Positions 1-5,168 of a DNA stretch of 5,168 nucleotides are shown one piece after another. The notes under the pieces were generated by a model. It searched no databases. It was not told the DNA's origin and saw only the letters and a program-made list of their open reading frames with translations. Source of the DNA: Gemmatimonadota bacterium (GTDB lineage Bacteria; Gemmatimonadota; Gemmatimonadetes; Longimicrobiales; Gaopeijiaceae); assembly GCA_016209995.1 (NCBI GenBank), contig JACQVC010000447.1, positions 1 through 5,168 of the forward strand, read 5' to 3'. Within the stretch, counting starts at the first letter, position 1, and every line of letters begins with the position of its first letter. Position numbers and translations under genes: made by a program.

Positions 1-2112
1 CACCGAAGTCGAGAAGTTGTAGGTCGCGCGCATACTGCCCAGGTTGGTGACGAAGTCGCCCTCCGGCAGGTCGATGTCGTTGCGGGCCCAGCGCAGGGAG
101 GCGCTGAGCTTGCCACCCCTCCGTACGGTCAGCGCTGGCGCGATGCTGCTCTGATGGCCGGACAGGAAGCTGCCGTAATCCCAATCGAAATTCGCGCTGA
201 TCCACTTTCTTCCGTCGGTGTGCGTGCGGAACGCCGTATGGGTGGCCCGGTACGTGCCCTTCGGCACGATCACCCCGGGGTACACCTCGAACGGCCGATC
301 CAATCCGTCCCAGTCGATGTTGATGGCCGGGGCGATGTAGTTCCCGCTCTCCCAATCGAAATGGTTGTCGAGGTGGAGCGTCGCGGTCTCGAGCGAGCCG
401 TCCAGACGGTTGTAGCGCACGTATGAGAAATGCGGGAGCAGCTCGCGGAAGCCTTTGGCTCGCAGCGCCTCCGATCGCAGCGTCTCGTAGAAGCCGAACG
501 CGATGCGCTCGGATCCGTGGTCGCGGCGCAGGAACCCGACCTCAGGATTGAAGTCATCGCCAACCTGGGCGTACTCGAAGTAGGTGCGGTGCCGGCGGTC
601 CCTGTACTCGGCGCCGCCCGCGACCGCGTACTGGCCCTCCGTCAATCCGGGCGTCTCCGTCCTCGCTGCGTAGCCGTTGAACGTGATCGCCTCGCCGATC
701 CCGAGCCGGCCGTCGACGCCCCAGGTTCGGTTCCAGTCGTGCTCGCCGGCAGCGCCTGCCCCGGACCCGGATCCGGGGCTGCCCGTCGCCGCACGGTTCA
801 CGAAGATCGCGCCGATCGACGAGCGGTTCGGCAGCTCACGATTCAGCCGCACGGCCGCGAAGTTGTTCGCGGGCGTGGTGCCGACCTCCTCGGTCTGGAT
901 GTCGAGCACGCCGACGTTGAGACCGCTCAGCCGGCCGCTCAGGCGAGCGCCGCCGCGGATCGGCACCAGCGACCCGTCGGCCGCGATCCCGATGCGCCGG
1001 CTGAAGAAGAGATCGACGTCGCCCCGGCTGCCGACCGAGAACAAGCCCGCGTTCTCCAGGAAGAACGGCCGCTTCTCGGGGACGACCAGGTTGAAGCGCG
1101 TCAGATTGATCTGCTGCTCGTCGACCTCGACTTGCGCGAAATCAGTATTGTACGTGAGGTCGAGGTTCAGGCTGGGCGTGATGCCGAACTTCGTGTCGAA
1201 GCCCACTTCGCGGTCCCGCTGCGTGCTCGAGCCCGGCGTGTAGTTGCGGTTGGCCGACGCGACCGCGTAGGGCGTGAGCTTGAAGTTCCGCGGCGTGCGC
1301 AGCTGCAGGTCCTGTAGCTCGCCGGCTGACGACAGCCGGCTGATGTTGAACTGGCGGGCGATCGGCGCCCAGTACGCGACCTCGCGGTTGCGTGGGATGT
1401 TACGGACGAAGTTCAACCCCCACGCTTGCGGCGCCATCCCGTAGCGGAAGGTGCGCAGTGGGATGCGGAATTCCGCGCTCCACCCGCTGTCACTGATACG
1501 GGCCCTCACGTCCCAGCTGGCGTCCCAGTTCACGTTGGTCCCGCCGCCCGATCCGCTCTGCGCACGCGCGCCGCCGCCGAACGCCGCGCCCCCGCCACCA
1601 CCACCACCCGATCCGCTCTGACCTTCGTTGCGCACCTGGGCATCGTACTGGATGCCGGCCGCGTTCGTGCCGAACACGAACCCGTTCTGCCGATCGAGAT
1701 ACGTATCGAAGATCATCTGGAACGAGTCGGTGTCGCCCAGACCGGAATCACGCCGTGAGTCGGTGATGAGGATCTGCTCTGCGTCGCGGTCGTAGCACAT
1801 CACGCCCACGTAGACGAAATCGTTGTCGTAGAGGATGCGCACCTCGGTCCGCTCGCTCGACGGCTGGCCCTCCAGCGGCTCCGACTGCGTGAAGTCCGTG
1901 AGCGGCGTCGCCTGCTGCCACACGCCCTCGTCCAGCACGCCATCCAGCACGGGGGCCGCAGTGGTGAGCGCCGCGCGCGCTACCCGGCGAGGCGCCGCGG
2001 AGCCACCTGCGGCTCCCGAGTTCTGATTCGTCTGCTGACCCTGGGCTGCCGGCCGCCACGCCAGAACAAGGCCGCAGATGACCAGCGCGATACTGCCCCA
2101 CCGAGTTCGCAT
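1..2112 (-). CDS. DUF5916 outer-membrane-type protein with CBM9-like N-terminal domain (3' end cut by window edge)
   Basis: Reading the minus strand from ATG at 2112 gives 704 open codons running off the left edge. Residues 1-26 form a signal peptide: a basic start (MRTR), a hydrophobic core (IALVICGLVLAW) and an Ala/Gln-rich cleavage region. Residues about 45-250 match the CBM9-like/DOMON-type domain that opens this family, with hallmark PVLDGVLDEGVW, then FVYVGVMCYD and GFVFGTNAAGIQYDAQV. The rest is DUF5916, with the diagnostic VVPEKRPFFLENAGLF segment (P345 to F351 and on) and repeated amphipathic, aromatic-rich strands typical of an outer-membrane beta-barrel. Family members are usually somewhat longer than 704 aa, so the missing C-terminus is probably short. 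The biochemical role of the family is not established; sugar binding or envelope transport is inferred from the CBM9-like fold. A Gly-rich insert lies at residues 165-191. The family call is firm and the function open. It is transcribed divergently from the deacetylase gene. Confidence 0.92.
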   Translation of the reverse strand, partial: MRTRWGSIALVICGLVLAWRPAAQGQQTNQNSGAAGGSAAPRRVARAALTTAAPVLDGVLDEGVWQQATPLTDFTQSEPLEGQPSSERTEVRILYDNDFVYVGVMCYDRDAEQILITDSRRDSGLGDTDSFQMIFDTYLDRQNGFVFGTNAAGIQYDAQVRNEGQSGSGGGGGGGAAFGGGARAQSGSGGGTNVNWDASWDVRARISDSGWSAEFRIPLRTFRYGMAPQAWGLNFVRNIPRNREVAYWAPIARQFNISRLSSAGELQDLQLRTPRNFKLTPYAVASANRNYTPGSSTQRDREVGFDTKFGITPSLNLDLTYNTDFAQVEVDEQQINLTRFNLVVPEKRPFFLENAGLFSVGSRGDVDLFFSRRIGIAADGSLVPIRGGARLSGRLSGLNVGVLDIQTEEVGTTPANNFAAVRLNRELPNRSSIGAIFVNRAATGSPGSGSGAGAAGEHDWNRTWGVDGRLGIGEAITFNGYAARTETPGLTEGQYAVAGGAEYRDRRHRTYFEYAQVGDDFNPEVGFLRRDHGSERIAFGFYETLRSEALRAKGFRELLPHFSYVRYNRLDGSLETATLHLDNHFDWESGNYIAPAINIDWDGLDRPFEVYPGVIVPKGTYRATHTAFRTHTDGRKWISANFDWDYGSFLSGHQSSIAPALTVRRGGKLSASLRWARNDIDLPEGDFVTNLGSMRATYNFSTSV
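1547..1620 (-). repeat. 14-base direct repeat flanking a Gly-rich tract inside the DUF5916 gene
   Basis: The 14-mer cccgatccgctctg occurs at 1547-1560 and again at 1607-1620, exactly 60 bases apart and in frame. Each copy encodes QSGSG (residues 165-169 and 185-189). Between them lie a run of seven glycines (169-175) and a second Gly/Ala-rich stretch. The segment sits within the CBM9-like domain, between the conserved QYDAQV strand and the NWDASWDVRA strand, so it is most likely an exposed loop. The pattern fits local duplication or slippage that kept the frame. Confidence 0.7.
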
Positions 2113-2120
2113 CGACGCCG

Positions 2121-2126
2121 CTCCTC
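2121..2126 (-). promoter_or_regulatory. Ribosome binding site of the DUF5916 gene
   Basis: On the minus strand GAGGAG lies 8 bases before the ATG at 2112, a near-ideal Shine-Dalgarno match and spacing. It fixes the start directly before the signal peptide. The other genes in the window lack such a clear site. Confidence 0.8.
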
Positions 2127-2283
2127 GCCCTTACTGTCAGGGAAAATTAGATCGAAATTCCGAACCGGATCCGCGCGTCACGTCATGAGCGCGGGCGGGT
2201 AATATGCCATCGCCACGGCCAACTCTCAACGGGCTGGACGTCGAGGTGATGGGGCCACCGCCGGGCATGCGTGAGGGATGAAG

Positions 2284-2313
2284 GTGACATCCTACCACGT
2301 GCGAGGGCATTAT
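2284..2313 (+). promoter_or_regulatory. Possible promoter of the deacetylase gene
   Basis: GTGACA at 2284-2289 resembles a -35 box and is followed after 18 bases by CATTAT at 2308-2313, a weak -10 box. Transcription would start close to 2320-2325, giving a very short or absent leader before the ATG at 2325. This agrees with the lack of a Shine-Dalgarno sequence there. The match is modest and rests only on consensus similarity. The rest of the 212-base divergent region (2113-2324) holds nothing else I can name, apart from an imperfect hairpin at 2173-2192. Confidence 0.3.
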
Positions 2314-2324
2314 CTTGCCTGCAC

Positions 2325-3074
2325 ATGATTCGCGCCGCGATCCTTACCTACCACGCGATTGGCAACCCGCCGCCGGGTGACTGGCCCACGCCGGTACGCA
2401 CGCTCTTTGTCGAGCCGGCGCTGTTCCGGGCACAGATGGAGGCGCTGCGGGACTTCGGGTATCGCGGCATCTCGCTGCGTGAGCTTCTCGCTGGACCGTC
2501 GCCGGCCCGCCCCCGCCCCCTCGTCCTCACGTTCGACGACGGCTACCGCAGCTTCCTGACGGATGCGTTTCCCATCCTGGCCGACCTGGGCTTCCATGCC
2601 ACCGTCTTCGTCGTCGCGGGACATGTCGGAGGTTACTCGGCCTGGCCGTTCCGCGTTCCGATACTCGACGCCCACGAACTCCGTGAACTGGCCCATTCCG
2701 GGATAGAAATCGGCTCCCACGGAATGACCCATCGCTCCCTGCGCGACCTGACGGAATCCGAGCGAGTATTCGAGTTGGCAGAATCCAAACGACTGCTCGA
2801 GGAGATCGTGGGGAATCCGGTGGAATCCTTCGCTTTCCCGTACGGCCACGAGTTCGCCGGCGCCGAGACCTTGCTGCGGTCGATGGGGTACGGGGTCGCC
2901 TGTTCCACACGACGGGACAACCGGAATACAGCCCGCGACCGCTACGCGCTGCACCGCATCATGGCCTCGTCTCGTACCACGCGCCTCCGTCTCCGGTACT
3001 ACCTATCAAGACTCTATCACGTTGAGGCTAGCTGGAAGCGCGCGACGCGTGCCTTACGGGGGCTGCAGCCGTGA
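2325..3074 (+). CDS. Polysaccharide deacetylase family protein (NodB/CE4 domain)
   Basis: This 249-aa protein is a metal-dependent carbohydrate esterase family 4 enzyme, expected to remove N- or O-acetyl groups from a glycan. The NodB core shows motif 1 TFDDG (69-73; D71 the likely catalytic base, D72 a metal ligand), motif 2 SHGMTH (131-136; H132 and H136 metal ligands) and motif 3 FAFPYG (169-174). The Arg of the classical RxPY form of motif 3 is Ala170 here, as in the subgroup with F-x-[FY]-PYG. A TYH strand lies at 8-10 near the N-terminus. No signal peptide or membrane segment is visible, so a cytoplasmic or inner-membrane-face role on a lipid-linked or nascent glycan is inferred. I chose ATG 2325 because the family usually begins with this ILTYH strand. 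An in-frame GTG at 2271 would add 18 residues with no family likeness. There is no clear ribosome binding site. Its last 47 bases overlap the facing glycosyltransferase gene. Confidence 0.9.
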   Translation: MIRAAILTYHAIGNPPPGDWPTPVRTLFVEPALFRAQMEALRDFGYRGISLRELLAGPSPARPRPLVLTFDDGYRSFLTDAFPILADLGFHATVFVVAGHVGGYSAWPFRVPILDAHELRELAHSGIEIGSHGMTHRSLRDLTESERVFELAESKRLLEEIVGNPVESFAFPYGHEFAGAETLLRSMGYGVACSTRRDNRNTARDRYALHRIMASSRTTRLRLRYYLSRLYHVEASWKRATRALRGLQP

Positions 3075-4215
3075 TCTGCTCATAGAGCCGGAGCGTTCGG
3101 GCCGTGAGTCTTCCGAGCGAGTAATGCCGCGCCACACGCGCGCGCCCAGCCTGGCCGAATGCAGCGGCAGCCGTTGGGCTTGTCATGAGCGCGAGGATTG
3201 TAGCCGCCAGGGCCGCCGCATCGTTTGGCGGAACCAGGCGCCCGGTCCGGCCATCTTCGATGAGTTCCGGGATGCCTCCAATATTTGAGGCAATGATCGG
3301 CTTGCCCATGGCGAGACCTTCGATCACGACCGTGCCCAACCCCTCGGACAGCGACGGTACGACGAGTAAGTTGGTGGCCGCATAGAAATCCTCAATGTCT
3401 TCCCGGAACCCGAGCAGGATGACACGGCCCACCAGCCCTCTGCGCTCGATGTGGCAGCGCAAGGCCGTCTCCTCGGCGCCCTCCCCCGCAATGACAACCC
3501 ACGCCGAGGGCGCCTGGCACACCACCATCGCGGCCGCCTCCACGAGCACATGATGCCCCTTCTCGATCGAGAGTCGGCCGGCGGACCCGATCACGAAACC
3601 GTCGACCGGAATCCCCCATTCCTCGCGCAAACCGATGGCCAACGGCCGAGGGTAGAAGCGCCGAAGGTCCGCTGCATCCGGGATCACCGTGATCCGTTGA
3701 TTCGGCACCAAGTGGTTGCGTCGAAACTCGTCGCGAATGGCTTTCGAGATCACGATCAAGCCATCCAGCCGGCCGTACAGCCAGCGGTTCAGCATGCCTG
3801 TCCGGTTGTACTGGAGGTTATGCCGTGTGCGCACGATGCGGACATCACTGGCCAGGGATGCCAGTGCGCCAGCCCACGTGTCGCGCGACGCGTGGGTGTG
3901 CAGAACGCTCACGTTGTGGTCGCGAATGAGCTGGGCTACTGCCCGGGCGTCGTGCAGGAGCCCGTAATCGCGAAGCTGATGGCTGAATCGGACGTGCGTG
4001 CAGACCGGGATGCCGCTGGCGATGCAGCGCTCCGCCAGAGCGCTCGCCCGCGGAGCCGCGACGATCACGCGATGACCCGCGGCGAGCAGGCCGCTGGACA
4101 GCAGGAAGACGTGATTCGGCTCTCCGCCCCAACAGATATGGCCGCTGGTCTGCAGGATCGAGAGGGCAGGGCGAGGCTTGTGCGCCCGAGCCGCCGGTAG
4201 ACCCCGATCAGCCAT
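3028..4215 (-). CDS. Glycosyltransferase family 4 (GT-B fold) protein
   Basis: This 395-aa protein is a retaining GT-B glycosyltransferase that moves a sugar from a nucleotide-sugar donor to a glycan or lipid-linked acceptor, probably at the inner face of the cytoplasmic membrane. The N-terminal half (about 17-180) is the GT4-type acceptor domain, with GGEPNHVFLLSSGL (30-43) near the start and HTHASRDTWAG (106-116). The C-terminal half (about 195-385) is the donor-binding domain: GRLSIEKGHH (213-222; R214 and K219 are the usual phosphate-binding pair) and the E-x7-E motif with E291 and E299. GIPELIEDGRTGRLVPP (314-330) follows. Length and motif order are normal for the family; donor and acceptor cannot be told. 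The start ATG overlaps the methyltransferase stop (ATGGCTGA at 4215-4208) and has no Shine-Dalgarno match, so translation by coupling is likely. Its 3' end overlaps the convergent deacetylase gene. Confidence 0.92.
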   Translation of the reverse strand: MADRGLPAARAHKPRPALSILQTSGHICWGGEPNHVFLLSSGLLAAGHRVIVAAPRASALAERCIASGIPVCTHVRFSHQLRDYGLLHDARAVAQLIRDHNVSVLHTHASRDTWAGALASLASDVRIVRTRHNLQYNRTGMLNRWLYGRLDGLIVISKAIRDEFRRNHLVPNQRITVIPDAADLRRFYPRPLAIGLREEWGIPVDGFVIGSAGRLSIEKGHHVLVEAAAMVVCQAPSAWVVIAGEGAEETALRCHIERRGLVGRVILLGFREDIEDFYAATNLLVVPSLSEGLGTVVIEGLAMGKPIIASNIGGIPELIEDGRTGRLVPPNDAAALAATILALMTSPTAAAAFGQAGRARVARHYSLGRLTARTLRLYEQITAAAPVRHASRASS

Positions 4216-4900
4216 GCACGCGCAGTACGGTGAAGAGGTACCGCAGTCCCGGGCGGTCCAGGCCCGCGCCCCTGATCTCCTCGCGCTCGAGGCGAAGGCC
4301 CTGCCGGAGAAAACACGCGGCGTGGGCCTCGCGCGCTCGCCGCTCTTCGTCGCTGGCGAACCAGCTCGTGATGACCACCCGGCCGCCCGGTCTCAGCCAG
4401 GTCGTGACCCGCTTCACAAGCGCAGCGAACTCGGCCGGTGCCGTGCGATGCCCGAGATACGGAAACACGTCGGCAAGCACGACGACGTCGAACTCGAAAA
4501 GTCGCACGGGGCGCCACGACCGAATATTGGCCACCACGAGCGTGACGTTATCGATGCCACCGGCCTTCAACCGTTCTCGCGCGCGCGCCACGGCTGTAGC
4601 CGAGATGTCGATCGCGACGACCTCCGCGCAGTGACGCGCCAGCTCGACAGTGAACGTCCCCTCAGCGCACCCGACCTCCAGGACCCGACCGAGCGGCGGC
4701 GGTCCCAGCACGCCCAGGATCGCCGCGTGCCGATCCTGATCAAAGGCCGACCGGCTGTAGTCGAAGGGGTCTGCCCGTGCGAAAGTCCGCTCCATCTTTC
4801 GGCGAATCCGCCAGTCGACAAAGACGACACGCACGCGTTCCAGCGCAAAGGAGTGCTTCAGACGTCGCAAGACGGACGCGAGCAGCGAGTCCGGGCGCAT
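4208..4900 (-). CDS. Class I SAM-dependent methyltransferase (NodS-like type)
   Basis: This 230-aa protein has the Rossmann-type SAM-binding core. Motif I is VLEVGCAEGTF (73-83), with the acidic ribose-binding residue D98 in AIDIS at the end of strand 2. VVANI follows at 122-126, strand 4 is FDVVVLADVFPYL (137-149) and the post-motif is LRPGGRVVITSW (169-180). The pattern LEVGCAEGTFT plus LA.HC..V.AIDIS recalls the NodS group, N-methyltransferases that act on deacetylated chitooligosaccharides, and their relatives in glycan loci. That resemblance comes from memory of the family, and the substrate is unproven. The gene precedes the glycosyltransferase with an 8-base overlap, so the two probably form one operon. 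The start is uncertain. The frame stays open to GTG 5065, but residues before ATG 4900 look non-coding (Pro/Ser/Arg/Gly mix, low family likeness). ATG 4936 is a second choice, and none has a clear ribosome binding site. The N-terminal 60 residues are basic and poorly conserved. Confidence 0.85.
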   Translation of the reverse strand: MRPDSLLASVLRRLKHSFALERVRVVFVDWRIRRKMERTFARADPFDYSRSAFDQDRHAAILGVLGPPPLGRVLEVGCAEGTFTVELARHCAEVVAIDISATAVARARERLKAGGIDNVTLVVANIRSWRPVRLFEFDVVVLADVFPYLGHRTAPAEFAALVKRVTTWLRPGGRVVITSWFASDEERRAREAHAACFLRQGLRLEREEIRGAGLDRPGLRYLFTVLRVHG

Positions 4901-4912
4901 GATCCATTGTGG

Positions 4913-4930
4913 GGGCGGGGGGCCCGTCCC
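4913..4930 (-). other. GC hairpin just upstream of the methyltransferase start
   Basis: On the minus strand GGGACGGG (4930-4923) can pair with CCCGCCC (4919-4913) through seven G-C pairs with one bulged A and a three-base loop. It ends 12 bases before ATG 4900. No U-tract follows, so it is not a classical terminator. It could affect translation initiation or be a chance product of G+C richness. Confidence 0.3.
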
Positions 4931-4951
4931 TGTCATACAGTGTGCTGCAAG

Positions 4952-4984
4952 CTTATCGAACCGCGGGGAAATAACAATAGTCAA
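4952..4984 (-). promoter_or_regulatory. Possible promoter of the methyltransferase-glycosyltransferase operon
   Basis: The stretch 4950-4985 is clearly richer in A+T than its surroundings. Reading the minus strand, TTGACT (4984-4979) matches a -35 box well. GATAAG (4957-4952) is a candidate -10, but the 21-base spacing is longer than the usual 16-18. Alternatively TATGAC (4937-4932) could be the -10 of an overlapping promoter. Either would drive the methyltransferase and glycosyltransferase together. Confidence 0.3.
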
Positions 4985-5058
4985 GCTCGGATGACGCGTT
5001 GGGCCCGGCCAGGCGACGCACAACCCGGAACGCTGCGATCGATGTGGGTTAGATTGAC

Positions 5059-5168
5059 TCACCACGGACCGCCGCCTTCGCGCTGGATGCTCGACGGCGC
5101 GATCCGCGCGACCCGCCGAGTCCAGGAAAAACCAGCGAAGTCAGGGCGGTGGTAGGCCTTCACCATGC
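5059..5168 (-). CDS. 3' end of an unidentified gene (5' part beyond window edge)
   Basis: On the minus strand an open frame enters from the right edge and ends at TGA 5061-5059. The visible tail begins MVKAYHRPDFAGFSW and ends with REGGGPW; the Met may be internal. The codons favour G or C in the third position (about 28 of 35), as expected for a real gene here, but the stretch is too short to be decisive. I do not recognise the family. It runs in the same direction as the methyltransferase gene and is separated from it by about 160 bases if that gene starts at 4900. It may be an upstream member of the same glycan locus. Confidence 0.4.
   Translation of the reverse strand, partial: MVKAYHRPDFAGFSWTRRVARIAPSSIQREGGGPW

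Noticed and set aside
430..1317. Plus-strand open frame of 295 codons inside the DUF5916 gene
   Set aside because: It is antisense to a gene with strong family motifs throughout. Its product is an Arg/Ala/Val/Asp-rich mix with no recognisable domain, as expected from a G+C-rich shadow frame.
2173..2192. Imperfect inverted repeat (GCGCgTCA, 5-base loop, TGAGCGC) in the divergent intergenic region, considered as an operator
   Set aside because: The seven-pair arms with a bulge are short, and G+C-rich DNA yields such matches by chance. No second copy or known regulator site supports it.
2310..2954. Minus-strand open frame of 214 codons across the deacetylase gene
   Set aside because: The plus strand carries all the CE4 motifs here. 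The antisense product has no family likeness.
3451..4200. Plus-strand open frame of 249 codons across the glycosyltransferase gene
   Set aside because: It is antisense to a well-supported GT4 gene, and its product has no domain-like pattern.
4178..5155. Plus-strand open frame of 325 codons across the methyltransferase gene
   Set aside because: It is antisense to the methyltransferase, whose SAM-binding motifs are clear, and has low-complexity Arg/Pro/His composition and no domain. Its length follows from the scarcity of stops in G+C-rich DNA.

Overview
The window is G+C-rich and gene-dense. The leftmost protein is a DUF5916 outer-membrane-type protein with an N-terminal CBM9-like domain, a family common in Acidobacteriota, Gemmatimonadota and some Bacteroidota. 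With the high G+C this suggests an acidobacterial (for example Vicinamibacteria-like) or gemmatimonadote genome. That assignment is inference from family distribution and composition; no rRNA or other marker gene is present.

Layout: (1) 1-2112, minus strand: a large DUF5916 gene with signal peptide and clear ribosome binding site, its 3' end cut by the left edge. (2) 2113-2324: a short divergent intergenic region with a possible promoter for the next gene. (3) 2325-3074, plus strand: a NodB-type (CE4) polysaccharide deacetylase of 249 aa. (4) 3028-4215, minus strand: a GT4-type glycosyltransferase whose last 47 bases overlap the end of the deacetylase gene tail to tail. (5) 4208-4900, minus strand: a class I SAM-dependent methyltransferase that resembles the NodS type; its stop overlaps the glycosyltransferase start by 8 bases. 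(6) 4901-5058: a short spacer with an AT-rich, promoter-like stretch and a GC hairpin. (7) 5059-5168, minus strand: the last 35 or so codons of an unidentified gene cut by the right edge.

The methyltransferase and glycosyltransferase very probably form one transcription unit running right to left. With the facing deacetylase they look like part of a surface glycan or glycolipid biosynthesis and modification locus. The sugar and the final product cannot be read from the window. The DUF5916 gene is divergent from this group and is probably functionally separate. I see no RNA genes, insertion sequences, CRISPR arrays or phage genes. The long open frames antisense to the main genes are high-G+C shadows. 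The nearest thing to an unusual system is the co-occurrence of a NodB-like deacetylase, a NodS-like methyltransferase and a glycosyltransferase. It is reported as a hypothesis only.
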